From: an uncultured Bacteroidales bacterium | Lineage (GTDB): Bacteria; Bacteroidota; Bacteroidia; Bacteroidales; Paludibacteraceae | Direction: 5' to 3' | Length of the DNA: 42,023 bases | Assembly: GCA_937911935.1 (NCBI GenBank) | Contig: CALDQH010000008.1 | Location: 1-42,023 of the forward strand | Shown: positions 16,560 to 24,244 of the stretch, piece by piece | Layout of the letters: each line of letters opens with the position of its first letter | Numbering within the stretch: the first letter of the stretch is position 1 | Notes under the pieces: generated by a model | Seen by the model: the letters and a program-made list of their open reading frames with translations, nothing else | What the model was told of the DNA's origin: nothing | Database searches by the model: none | Position numbers and translations under genes: made by a program

Positions 16560-18455
16560 ATGAGAGCAAGAATGAATAAAGGTTACTTTTGGGTAATGCT
16601 CGTAGCGAGCCTACTATGTTTTTCGTCGTGTAGCGATCGTGAACCACAAAACCAGGCTGAGGTAAACGAAAGAAGTGTCCCCGAATTAAACACATCGTTT
16701 GATGTCGTAAAAACTTCGTACGAAGGGCAAGTCGCAGTCTTAGGCGCTGAAGCCGAAGAATTGATGCCTTATTTCCAAAAACGTATGTCTAATACAACAT
16801 CGTCAATAACGCCTCAAACTGATGTAGTATTGTTCAACGAATCGATGGTTCAAGTAGTATTAAACGATACTACTTTATGGGAATCTTTGCAAAAACATTG
16901 GGAGCAAAATAAAGCAGTGGCAGTATTGAGTCCTTCTGTTAATGCCATTAAATTATTTGCAAAATTATATGGCAATGAAATTACAGAGGAACAAATACAA
17001 GCGCAAAAAGAATCCATAGAAGGTTTGTCTATATATGCAGCAAAAGCAGACTTTAATCAACTTTCTTATTTGCGTCCCGAAACAGTGGATGATTGCGTCT
17101 ATCAGGTGATGGATACCATTACCCGTGAATTAAAGGATGTGGCAGTTAATGTGACAGAACCTATAGTTGTAACCGAAGCCATGAAAGGGAATGTAGCAGA
17201 ATCAGTGGCACTATGGCTAAATGAAACGAATCAGTCATCGTTGTTAAGATCTGCAAGTGAAGGATCGTTTACTTATTCTGAATTTACCCATAAGGTTACT
17301 TACGATGTTACAGTTGATCGTGCCTGGTTTTTTGATGGTAAAAGTTTTGGTTCTGCCCCCGAAAATACCAACCTACACAGTGTGATTGAACTAAAAGTTT
17401 ATGCGGGTTACGATAAGGCAAACAATAGGGACGTATATGATGTACGTGTCAATGAATTAATTGACGGTGGTGGAAGCTATATTAAAGATAGGGTAACACG
17501 TACCAATATGTTGTATAAATACAAGTATTCTGGAGGTAATAATTATGGTCCAATTATGGCTCTTGATTTGCAAACGGATGGAGTTTCGTTGACCAGCCCT
17601 GCCCCATGCTCAAGTAGTACAGGAACTTATTCGACAACATATACGCCTGCATCTATTACCGTTGGCGGAACATTAACCGGAGGTGCTTCACCCAGTGGAC
17701 CAACTGTAAATGGAGGCTTTAATTTCTCTTATACACCTCCTAAAACAACTATTACAGTAGCGCATGCTGAGATGCCAGTAGATTGTCATGATAACTTAAC
17801 ATGGGTGGAATGGGCGTATGGTCAAAAGGATTATATGGATTTTCCTGATATTTATCACGCAGAATGGGGATTTAATGCAAGCTATTCCGATCCATTCTAT
17901 TGTACCCGCAGTAATTGCAAAACCGAGCAAGCTGTAACATTTTACGTGAATAATTCACGTTCTTTGGGCGAAAGAAATATCCCATTAAAGGTTAGCGCGA
18001 CTTTTCAAATTTATCACGAAATGGCATCGCCTTGGGAACATTGGAAAGGTTTGTCAAAACGTTCTCGTACTTTTTACGTAAATATGCCTAAGGTTTCTCG
18101 TTATTTTGATCGTTATACTCCTTATTGTTATGCATCAAGCGATTTTGCAGATGCGCAATCGTGGAATAACTTAGAAACCATGCTTAAAGGCAATGTTAAT
18201 TACAAGCAATTCTATAATGATAATCTAGAATTGGGCGCAACAGTTGCTAATAAATTAGATTTAGCTGCCGAGGATATGTGGAAGAAAACAGTTGAATCGT
18301 TGGTAGAACAATACAATGGTCGCAATACGGTACACGAATACGTTATTGGTTTGGCAAATACAGCAGGTAAACACATTAAGTCTGGTTTGCATATCAAAAA
18401 TGGTAAATGGGAATATGTTCAAGATATCAGCCAAATTTTGGTAGAACAAGAATAA
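16560..18455 (+). CDS. large lipoprotein, possible leukocidin-like beta-pore-forming protein
   Basis: I do not recognise this 631-aa protein with certainty. It has a lipoprotein signal (hydrophobic WVMLVASLLCFSSC, lipidated Cys at about residue 24), so it should be membrane anchored. Residues 30-230 are mixed helix/strand without known motifs. From about 240 the sequence looks beta-rich. A segment around 335-410 (RVTRTNMLYKYKYSGGNN, then ITVGGTLTGGASPSGPTVNG and GFNFSYTPPKTTITV) has the order and texture of the leukocidin/alpha-hemolysin region leading into the pore-forming stem. Cysteines cluster in the C-terminal half (SPAPCSS, PVDCHD, FYCTRSNC, PYCYAS). The gene stands alone, with its own promoter and terminator. 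ATG codons at 16560 and 16572 are both possible. The toxin-like reading is inference from pattern only. Confidence 0.75.
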   Translation: MRARMNKGYFWVMLVASLLCFSSCSDREPQNQAEVNERSVPELNTSFDVVKTSYEGQVAVLGAEAEELMPYFQKRMSNTTSSITPQTDVVLFNESMVQVVLNDTTLWESLQKHWEQNKAVAVLSPSVNAIKLFAKLYGNEITEEQIQAQKESIEGLSIYAAKADFNQLSYLRPETVDDCVYQVMDTITRELKDVAVNVTEPIVVTEAMKGNVAESVALWLNETNQSSLLRSASEGSFTYSEFTHKVTYDVTVDRAWFFDGKSFGSAPENTNLHSVIELKVYAGYDKANNRDVYDVRVNELIDGGGSYIKDRVTRTNMLYKYKYSGGNNYGPIMALDLQTDGVSLTSPAPCSSSTGTYSTTYTPASITVGGTLTGGASPSGPTVNGGFNFSYTPPKTTITVAHAEMPVDCHDNLTWVEWAYGQKDYMDFPDIYHAEWGFNASYSDPFYCTRSNCKTEQAVTFYVNNSRSLGERNIPLKVSATFQIYHEMASPWEHWKGLSKRSRTFYVNMPKVSRYFDRYTPYCYASSDFADAQSWNNLETMLKGNVNYKQFYNDNLELGATVANKLDLAAEDMWKKTVESLVEQYNGRNTVHEYVIGLANTAGKHIKSGLHIKNGKWEYVQDISQILVEQE

Positions 18456-18481
18456 CAATAAAAAATCTCAATGTAAAAGAG

Positions 18482-18514
18482 AAAGGGACTGACCGTGAGG
18501 TTAGCCCCTTTTTT
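18482..18514 (+). terminator. rho-independent terminator after the lipoprotein gene
   Basis: AAAGGGACTGACC pairs with GGTTAGCCCCTTT around a GTGA loop with one mismatch and one G-T pair. A T-run follows at 18509-18514. The convergent Mur ligase gene ends 20 bp further on. Confidence 0.8.
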
Positions 18515-18533
18515 GATGTGTGTATGTTTCTTT

Positions 18534-19910
18534 TTATAAGCGTTTTAATAAATCCTTGGCTAGTTGGTCCAAATGTGGATCTCTTGCACCCATAATCAAA
18601 AAGGTGGTGTTTTCCTGCGCCAATGTAATCATTTCGGTAAGAGCACCTTGTTTGTTACCAACGTAGTGCGCTTGTTTGCCTTCGCGAATAATAGCCGTGC
18701 TGACAATGGTGGGAGAAATGTTTCTATCTACCGTTCCACCTGCATAATACACATCGCCTATTAAGAAATAATCGTTGGGACGTAGAACTTTGGCTACTTC
18801 TTGCGATAGCTCGGCATGCATAAATCGAAGTGGACCAAAACCATGAGGTTGAAAATAGGCAATGACCCTTGGGCTAATCAATTGGCAGGCTGCAATGGCA
18901 GCAGCTACTTCCGAGGGGTTGTGTGCAAAGTCGTCAATAACGTATTGTTTAGCATTCTCTTTTTCGCCCACAAGTTGTGTTCGGCGGTAAATGCCTTTAA
19001 ACGAAGATAATGCTTTGATGATGTCTTCTTTTTTTACTCCCACTTGCTTGCAAACTGCAAAGGCAGCCAAAGCATTTTCCATGTTATGTTCTCCCAAAAC
19101 AGGAATTTTGCAAGAGGAACCATTGATTTTAAACGAAATGCCAAATCCACTTTGTTTAAACGAGCTGCCTTTTACGCCTACCTTGGCTCCTTTGGCAGAA
19201 AAGTCATAATCTTTTAAAAGCGATAAACTGGCAGCTAATTCGTTGTCGGCATTTACGATAAAGACCCCATTGGTGTTTTCTTTAAAGGTCGAGAATAATT
19301 CTAATAATTCGTCGGCTTCTTTGTGGTCTCGTTCAACGTTGAGTACGACCGAGATTTCGGGATGATAACCCACAATCGAACCGTCCGACTCGTCGGCTTC
19401 TATTACCAACCATTCTCCTTGACCTTTGTATGCATTGCCAGGTAATCCTTGTTCTTGCAGTTCGGTAAGCCCAGCGCCTGTAATAAGCGAGGGTTGCAAA
19501 CCAGCGTGGTTAAGAATGTGGAATATCATGGCGGTTGTGGTCGATTTGCCCGATGTGCCGCCTATAGCAATGGTTTTGGTTTGGTCAGATATAGCAGCTA
19601 AAACAGCCGATCGCTTGGCAATGGGAATGCCCAATTGCAATGCTTTTTGGTATTCAACGTTGCTTTCTTCGATGGCAGTCGATACAACTACCAAATCGAT
19701 GCTTTCGTCGATGCCACTGCCATCTTGTACGGCACAGGTAATGCCCATGTCTTCGAATTGCTGTTGCAAAGTCGATTTGCTACCGCTGGCAAACAATCGA
19801 TCAGAACCACTTACGGTTTTTCCGCACCCACACAAGTATTGGGCTATGGCGCTCATGCCTGTTCCTGCAATACCCACAAAAAATAGCGATTGATAAGCTT
19901 GTAAATCCAT
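18534..19910 (-). CDS. MurC/Mpl-like Mur ligase family protein
   Basis: This is an ATP-dependent amide-bond ligase related to UDP-N-acetylmuramate:L-alanine ligase and to the murein-peptide ligase Mpl. The 458-aa protein has the N-terminal UDP-binding Rossmann segment FVGIAGTGMSAIAQYL (11-26) with SGSDR, the P-loop GGTSGKSTTT at 117-126, the central EADESDGS, a LNVERDHKEADEL segment, and the C-terminal VIDDFAHNPSEVAAAI. The P-loop carries Ser where MurC and Mpl usually have His-Lys-Thr (GTHGKTTT), so I do not name it murC. It may be a paralogue with another substrate or a recycling ligase. holA starts 6 bp upstream, so the two genes are probably co-transcribed. Confidence 0.85.
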   Translation of the reverse strand: MDLQAYQSLFFVGIAGTGMSAIAQYLCGCGKTVSGSDRLFASGSKSTLQQQFEDMGITCAVQDGSGIDESIDLVVVSTAIEESNVEYQKALQLGIPIAKRSAVLAAISDQTKTIAIGGTSGKSTTTAMIFHILNHAGLQPSLITGAGLTELQEQGLPGNAYKGQGEWLVIEADESDGSIVGYHPEISVVLNVERDHKEADELLELFSTFKENTNGVFIVNADNELAASLSLLKDYDFSAKGAKVGVKGSSFKQSGFGISFKINGSSCKIPVLGEHNMENALAAFAVCKQVGVKKEDIIKALSSFKGIYRRTQLVGEKENAKQYVIDDFAHNPSEVAAAIAACQLISPRVIAYFQPHGFGPLRFMHAELSQEVAKVLRPNDYFLIGDVYYAGGTVDRNISPTIVSTAIIREGKQAHYVGNKQGALTEMITLAQENTTFLIMGARDPHLDQLAKDLLKRL

Positions 19911-19916
19911 TCTATG

Positions 19917-20939
19917 TTAGTGCAATATTTTGTATATAAGTTCTTTGAGTAGTTTTTTTTCGTCGTTATCGGCTGTGCCAATTCCTTTGGATTTTCCGTC
20001 GTATTCACGTAAATACCCTACAATGAGATACGTTTTCATTTTCGAAAATCTTTTGGCACCATTTTCGTAATTTCGTACTGCCCAAGGTTGGATGCGCAAC
20101 AGTCCTGCAGCTTGGCTCTTGTCTGGCAAATAGTGATACACCATTAGGTTGGCAAAATACGTAAACAACGTGGCAATGATGCGTTGAATAGGCTCGTTTG
20201 TGTTGAGAATGATTTGATTGGCTTTGAGTATGTTTCCTGCAATGAGTGCATCTTGCAATTCGAATGTGCTGTATTTTTTACTCATGCCAGTGGTTTGTTC
20301 CAAAAGTTGGCAACTAATGGTGCGATCGTTGGTAAGTAAAATAGAGAATTTTTGAATAATGCTCTCAATCAAGCTCAAATCGGTGCCTGCCAATTCCAAT
20401 AACAGGCGAGTAGCGTCGGGTTGAATACTCAATTTATGCGATTTGAGTTGTTGGTGGATAAAATCCTCTACCTGATTTTCGTATAGTTTTTTCGACTCAA
20501 AAACAACCCCCATTTGGGTCGCCACTTGCAACCATTTTTTGCGTTTATCGATGGTCCCGTATTTGTAGGCAATAATCAGAATGGTTTTGGGTTGAGGTTT
20601 TTGCAGGTAAAACTGCAATTTGTCAAAAACATCTTTTTTATCGACAGTTTGTGCTTCCTTTAAAATTACTACCTGATAATCCGATAGCATGGGGTAGCGT
20701 TGGGCATCGTTGATAATCGCTCCAATAATGTCGCCGTTTTTGTTGGTTTTAATATCGTTCCCATACCTAACGCTTAGGTTCATGGTCTTTTCATCTTCGG
20801 TTAGGATGTTTGACTCAAGTGCTTCTACTATTTTGTTGATATAATAAGGCTCTTCGCCCATCAATACATAGATAGGCGCAAATTGTCTTAGCTCAATTTG
20901 CTTGAGTATGGACGCGTATGTTAACCCTTTTTGTTCCAA
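19917..20939 (-). CDS. holA: DNA polymerase III subunit delta
   Basis: HolA is the wrench subunit of the clamp loader that opens the beta sliding clamp. The 340-aa protein shows the family N-terminus YASILKQIELRQFAPIYVLMGEEPYYINKI, a DYQVVILKEAQTVDKKD segment, and KTILIIAYKYGTIDKRKKW. The middle (DLSLIESIIQKFSILL) and the C-terminal helical collar (LKANQIILNTNEPIQRIIATLFTYFANL) are also typical. The start is a TTG at 20937-20939. The frame upstream meets a stop before any ATG, and the family N-terminus begins here, so TTG is the only reasonable start. The Mur ligase gene follows after 6 bp. The gene is divergent from the HsdR_N-like gene, as I recall for other Bacteroidetes. Confidence 0.95.
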   Translation of the reverse strand: MEQKGLTYASILKQIELRQFAPIYVLMGEEPYYINKIVEALESNILTEDEKTMNLSVRYGNDIKTNKNGDIIGAIINDAQRYPMLSDYQVVILKEAQTVDKKDVFDKLQFYLQKPQPKTILIIAYKYGTIDKRKKWLQVATQMGVVFESKKLYENQVEDFIHQQLKSHKLSIQPDATRLLLELAGTDLSLIESIIQKFSILLTNDRTISCQLLEQTTGMSKKYSTFELQDALIAGNILKANQIILNTNEPIQRIIATLFTYFANLMVYHYLPDKSQAAGLLRIQPWAVRNYENGAKRFSKMKTYLIVGYLREYDGKSKGIGTADNDEKKLLKELIYKILH

Positions 20940-20967
20940 AAATAGCGTGTTTTTAGTGGGGAATGAT

Positions 20968-20983
20968 TACCTTTGTAAAGGTA
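20968..20983. promoter_or_regulatory. near-palindromic divergent promoter, holA and HsdR_N-like gene
   Basis: TACCTTTGTAAAGGTA reads as TACCTTTG on plus and TACCTTTA on minus, a -7 box and a near match back to back. The plus box ends 17 nt before the TTG at 20993. Confidence 0.4.
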
Positions 20984-20992
20984 GTATTTATT

Positions 20993-21415
20993 TTGGAATT
21001 ACGTATAGAAAATATCGGCGGAAAAGAACAGGTTTTTGACGTGTTTCGTCAAAAATGGGTAGCACTTACACCCGAAGAAGGTGTGCGTCAGCAGTTTTGC
21101 CATTTTTTAGTCGATGTAAAAAAATATCCACAAATATCCATAGCCAACGAATGTACGTTGCAGATAAACGGGCAAAGGCAACGTTGCGATACCATCGTTT
21201 ATTCAAAAGGCCATCCTGTTATGTTGGTAGAATACAAAGCATCCGCTGTAAAAATTACACAAGATCTTATCAATCAGGCTCTTCGATACAACACCAAATT
21301 GCATGTTCCTTATTTGGTTGTAACCAACGGGGTGGATACCTACTGCTTTCAAATCAATTACCAGACCCTCAAAGCCACACCATTAACGGATATTCCTGAA
21401 TATAATTTGTTTTGA
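20993..21415 (+). CDS. HsdR N-terminal-domain protein (PD-(D/E)XK nuclease fold)
   Basis: This is a 140-aa stand-alone protein resembling the N-terminal nuclease domain of type I restriction enzyme R subunits (HSDR_N_2). Conserved segments are EQVFDVFRQKWVALTPEEGVRQQFCHFL, the catalytic-type RCDTIVY followed by MLVEYKAS (D...ExK), LINQALRYNT, and VPYLVVTNG. No HsdM or HsdS partner is nearby, and the family is widespread as a single gene beside holA in Bacteroidetes. A housekeeping DNA role is therefore likelier than restriction. I chose the TTG at 20993 because the TACCTTTG box at 20968-20975 overlaps a longer frame that starts with ATG at 20963. If that box is not used, the ATG start adds 10 residues. 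Confidence 0.82.
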   Translation: MELRIENIGGKEQVFDVFRQKWVALTPEEGVRQQFCHFLVDVKKYPQISIANECTLQINGQRQRCDTIVYSKGHPVMLVEYKASAVKITQDLINQALRYNTKLHVPYLVVTNGVDTYCFQINYQTLKATPLTDIPEYNLF

Positions 21416-21466
21416 TACGGTGAGTCTTGATTGGACAAATATTAACAAGAATTTTCAGTTAATCTA

Positions 21467-21496
21467 TTGTCGATTAAAACAATTCTCGTATATTTG
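21467..21496 (+). promoter_or_regulatory. promoter of the NYN-domain gene
   Basis: TTG at 21467-21469 and TATATTTG at 21489-21496 are separated by 19 bp, fitting the Bacteroidetes -33/-7 layout. Transcription would begin near 21503, ahead of the leader hairpins. The TTG at 21467 is therefore not a start codon. Confidence 0.6.
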
Positions 21497-21502
21497 CCTC
21501 AC

Positions 21503-21580
21503 AATTATCCCCCTTGGTTGGGAAATACCAAGGCCCGCCCTCTATATGAGGGCTTATTTTTTATCCCATTTATAATTCTT
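21503..21580 (+). ncRNA. structured two-hairpin leader RNA of the NYN-domain gene
   Basis: The roughly 78-nt untranslated leader holds two perfect hairpins almost back to back. CCTTGGT (21512-21518) pairs with ACCAAGG (21527-21533) around TGGGAAAT. GCCCTC (21537-21542) pairs with GAGGGC (21548-21553) around TATAT. The second is followed by TTATTTTTTAT, so it could act as an attenuating terminator. The ATG lies 27 nt beyond it. Hairpins as GC rich as these stand out in an otherwise AT-rich stretch. Function is not known; control of the NYN gene in cis, or a small RNA bound by its product, are inferences. Confidence 0.55.
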
Positions 21581-22231
21581 ATGAAGGAAAACAAACAAAA
21601 AGTAATAGCCTATATTGATGGCTTTAATTTCTACTACGGATTAAGACAATATCCATGGAAGAAGTACTACTGGTTAGATGTTGTCAAATTAGTTGATTCT
21701 TTTTTACGTCCCAATCAAGAGCTTGTTGCCGTTAAGTATTTCTCTGCTAGACCAACAGATGTTGATAAACGTAAAAGACAAGACGCATTTTTTCAAGCAA
21801 ATAAAGAAAATCCTAAGTTTAAACTTATTTTAGGAAAATATCTGAAAAAAGAAATCGTATGTTTTAAATGTCACAATATTATTCAGACATACGAAGAAAA
21901 AGAATCAGATGTGCGTTTTGCGACGCAGATTGTTGCTGATGCGTTTATGCATAATTGCGATGCGGCTATTATTATTTCAGCAGATAGTGATATGATTCCT
22001 TCAATAGAGTTAGCGAAGGAAGCAAAAATAAGAGTCTATATCTATTTTCCTCCTAATCAATTCTCTAGTAATTTAGCTACAATGGGTAGTGGTTTGCCAT
22101 TACAAATGAGAAGATATGAAAAGAAATTCAAAAACTCATTGTTCCCCGATAAAATTACATTATCAAATGGTTTTGAGTTGTCTATTCCTACAAAATGGAA
22201 AAAACTACAACAAAATAGTAAAAAGCAGTAA
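21581..22231 (+). CDS. NYN-domain (PIN-like) ribonuclease family protein
   Basis: This 216-aa protein has a PIN-like metal-dependent nuclease fold. Motifs: VIAYIDGFNFYYG with D13 and N16, a CFKC cysteine pair at 94-97, EEKESDVRFATQIVADAF with D110, and IISADSDMIP with D135 and D137. Together they form the acidic NYN active site. The C-terminal FPDKITLSNG and IPTKW are typical of a widespread subfamily that is sometimes misnamed 6-hydroxy-3-succinoylpyridine hydroxylase. I chose the ATG at 21581 because the sequence upstream is promoter and leader RNA. The coding sequence is visibly AT richer than pgk, holA and the other neighbours, which suggests horizontal transfer. The RNA target is unknown. 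A shared terminator follows at 22247-22284. Confidence 0.85.
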   Translation: MKENKQKVIAYIDGFNFYYGLRQYPWKKYYWLDVVKLVDSFLRPNQELVAVKYFSARPTDVDKRKRQDAFFQANKENPKFKLILGKYLKKEIVCFKCHNIIQTYEEKESDVRFATQIVADAFMHNCDAAIIISADSDMIPSIELAKEAKIRVYIYFPPNQFSSNLATMGSGLPLQMRRYEKKFKNSLFPDKITLSNGFELSIPTKWKKLQQNSKKQ

Positions 22232-22246
22232 TATAAATCAACCAAC

Positions 22247-22284
22247 AAAAAAACTCCGAGATTTTTCAAACCTCGGAGTTTTTT
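22247..22284. terminator. bidirectional terminator between the NYN gene and pgk
   Basis: CTCCGAG (22254-22260) pairs with CTCGGAG (22272-22278), flanked by an A-run and a T-run, so it can work for both convergent genes. Confidence 0.88.
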
Positions 22285-22300
22285 GTATTTCGCCTCACCG

Positions 22301-22341
22301 CATAACCAAATAACCGAATAACCGAATATTTGGAGCGAAGC
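22301..22341. repeat. octamer tandem repeat (AATAACCG) and GCGAAGCG word
   Basis: CATAACCA, AATAACCG and AATAACCG lie in tandem at 22301-22324, followed by AATATTTGG and GAGCGAAGCGAC. The stretch lies between the shared terminator and the pgk stop, and no gene is present. Confidence 0.5.
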
Positions 22342-22351
22342 GACTTAATGA

Positions 22352-23602
22352 TTATCCTTTAATAGCAGCTACGCCAGGAAGTACTTTACCTTCGATAGCT
22401 TCCAACAAAGCACCACCACCAGTAGAGATGTAAGATACTTGGTCTGCCATGCCAAATTTGTTGATGCAAGCAACAGAGTCGCCACCACCAATCAAAGAGA
22501 AGGCACCGTCAGCGGTTGCTTTAGCGATAGCTTCGGCAATAGCACGCGAACCAGCAGTAAAGTTATCAAATTCGAATACGCCAGCAGGACCGTTCCACAA
22601 AATGGTTTTAGCACCTTCGATAGCAGCAGCAAATGCTTTTTGAGTGTCAGGACCAGCGTCCAAACCTTCCCAACCTTCTGGGATAGCGTTAGCAGGAACA
22701 ACTTGGGTGTTAGCATCGTTGCTGAAGTCGTCAGCTGCAACACAGTCAGTACCCAATACCAAGTTTACACCTTTAGCTTTAGCTTGTTCGATGATGTCCA
22801 AAGCAAGTTGCAATTTGTCGTCTTCGCAGATTGATTTGCCAATTTGACCACCTTGAGCTTTTGCGAAAGTATAAGTCATACCACCGCAAAGGATTAGGTT
22901 ATCAACTTTGTCCATCAAGTTTTCGATGATACCGATTTTGGTTGATACTTTCGAACCACCCATGATAGCGGTGAAAGGACGTTTGATGTTGCTCAAAATG
23001 TTGTCAACAGCTTGTACTTCTTTTTCCATCAAGTAGCCCAACATTTTGTTGTCAGCATCGAAGTAGTCAGCGATAACAGCGGTAGAAGCGTGTTTACGGT
23101 GAGCAGTACCAAATGCGTCGTTAACGTAGCAGTCTGCGTAAGAAGCCAAGGTTTTAGCAAATTCTTTTTGAGATGCTTTCATGGCTTTTTTAGCTTCTTC
23201 GTAAGCAGGATCTTCTTTGTCGATACCTACAGGTTTGCCTTCTTCTTCGCCGTAGAAACGCAAGTTTTCAAGCAACAAAGCTTCGCCTGGTTGCAAGGCA
23301 GCAGCAGCGTCAGCCGCTTTAGCGCAGTCGTCAGCAAAGTTTACTTTTACGCCCAATTTTTCAGCTACAGCGTCAACAATTTGGCTCAAAGAATATTTAG
23401 CGTTCACTTTGCCTTTTGGTTTGCCCATGTGCGACATGATGATTACGCTACCACCGTCAGCCAAGATTTTTTTCAAAGTAGGAAGCGCGCCACGAATACG
23501 GGTGTCGTCGGTAATTTTACCATTTTCATCCAAAGGTACGTTAAAGTCAACGCGAACAATTGCCTTTTTGCCGGCAAAATTGAAATTGTCAATAGTTTGC
23601 AT
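22352..23602 (-). CDS. pgk: phosphoglycerate kinase
   Basis: Pgk is the cytoplasmic glycolytic enzyme that makes ATP from 1,3-bisphosphoglycerate. The 416-aa protein begins MQTIDNFNFAGKKAIVRVDFNVPLD and has DDTRIRGALPTLKKIL, SHMGKPKG, the LLENLRFYGEEEG segment, CYVNDAFGTAHRKHAST, the hinge GGSKVSTKI, and the nucleotide-binding C-terminus WNGPAGVFEFDNF, GGGDSVACINKFG and STGGGALLEAIEG. Length and motifs are standard. Codon choice is biased, as expected for a highly expressed gene. The CAP-domain gene lies 34 bp upstream with no terminator between them, and I see no TAnnTTTG box in that gap, so read-through transcription is possible. Confidence 0.98.
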   Translation of the reverse strand: MQTIDNFNFAGKKAIVRVDFNVPLDENGKITDDTRIRGALPTLKKILADGGSVIIMSHMGKPKGKVNAKYSLSQIVDAVAEKLGVKVNFADDCAKAADAAAALQPGEALLLENLRFYGEEEGKPVGIDKEDPAYEEAKKAMKASQKEFAKTLASYADCYVNDAFGTAHRKHASTAVIADYFDADNKMLGYLMEKEVQAVDNILSNIKRPFTAIMGGSKVSTKIGIIENLMDKVDNLILCGGMTYTFAKAQGGQIGKSICEDDKLQLALDIIEQAKAKGVNLVLGTDCVAADDFSNDANTQVVPANAIPEGWEGLDAGPDTQKAFAAAIEGAKTILWNGPAGVFEFDNFTAGSRAIAEAIAKATADGAFSLIGGGDSVACINKFGMADQVSYISTGGGALLEAIEGKVLPGVAAIKG

Positions 23603-23636
23603 AATGTTTATTATTTAGTGTTTTAATGTTTATTCG

Positions 23637-24125
23637 TTAGTGGGAGTTTCTTTGTGGAATAGCCATTAGGATTACCCAGAAATCTCCTCGTTGTGCAATC
23701 CCTACATACGTCATTTTTCTGTTTAGTAAGTTTTTGCAAGATTGAGGATTATTTAGCCAATGGTCCAAAACCATATCAAAATTGCCTTTAAAATAGGCGA
23801 TGTTTTCGACGCATGCCTTGGCGTGGTAATCGTTAGCAAGAAGTCTGTCTTCGGTTGTGCTGGCGTCTATGCCTACGTGGCTTAGGTAAATGTGTTGGTT
23901 TTTACCTTTGTTGGCAGCGGATAATTGTGCCGCATAAAGTTTGGCGATGTCTGCCAAATCTTGATCCCATAGTAAGTCGGATGCGGGGCGCATTATCTCA
24001 TTGCCACAATTGCAACCCTCGTTGCGCAACTCGTTTAGGGATTTTAGGGCTTTCTCGTGGTCAAATTGTGCAAAAGCAGCCACCCCTAAGAGTAATGCAA
24101 TCAGTATAGTATAAATACGTTTCAT
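23637..24125 (-). CDS. secreted CAP-domain (SCP/PR-1-like) protein
   Basis: This 162-aa exported protein has a signal peptide (MKRIYTILIALLLGVAAFA, cleavage before QFDHEK) and one CAP domain. CAP features are LNELRNEGCNCG, ADIAKLYAAQLSAANKGKNQHIYLSHVG with H83, the CVENIAYFKG segment with E107, a VLDHWLNNPQSCKNLLN segment, and the terminal VGIAQRGDFWVI strand. H83, E107 and the loop after W123 correspond to the family's conserved cavity. Bacterial CAP proteins are extracellular and mostly of unknown role. Four cysteines (38, 40, 105, 130) could form disulfides. A TATCTTTG box lies 22 nt before the ATG, and pgk follows. Confidence 0.85.
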   Translation of the reverse strand: MKRIYTILIALLLGVAAFAQFDHEKALKSLNELRNEGCNCGNEIMRPASDLLWDQDLADIAKLYAAQLSAANKGKNQHIYLSHVGIDASTTEDRLLANDYHAKACVENIAYFKGNFDMVLDHWLNNPQSCKNLLNRKMTYVGIAQRGDFWVILMAIPQRNSH

Positions 24126-24147
24126 GTAATCTTGTCAATAAGAGTAG

Positions 24148-24155
24148 CAAAGATA
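24148..24155 (-). promoter_or_regulatory. -7 box for the CAP-domain gene
   Basis: TATCTTTG on the minus strand ends 22 nt before the ATG at 24125. No -33 element is evident in the A/T-rich stretch upstream. Confidence 0.45.
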
Positions 24156-24186
24156 CATATTTTTTTTTATATATAATAGGTGATAT

Positions 24187-24219
24187 AAAAAAAGAGGGCG
24201 ACAAATATAGTTCGCCCTC
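24187..24219 (-). terminator. rho-independent terminator of the 349-aa outer-membrane protein gene
   Basis: GAGGGCGA (24194-24201) pairs with TCGCCCTC (24212-24219). On the minus strand it is followed by a seven-T run (A-run 24187-24193 on plus). Confidence 0.88.
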
Positions 24220-24244
24220 TCAATAAGATTGTTTTATTAAGAAA

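Noticed and set aside
20993..21415. Type I restriction-modification locus
   Set aside because: Only the small HsdR N-terminal-like domain is present, without helicase domain, HsdM or HsdS. Its position beside holA suggests a housekeeping gene.
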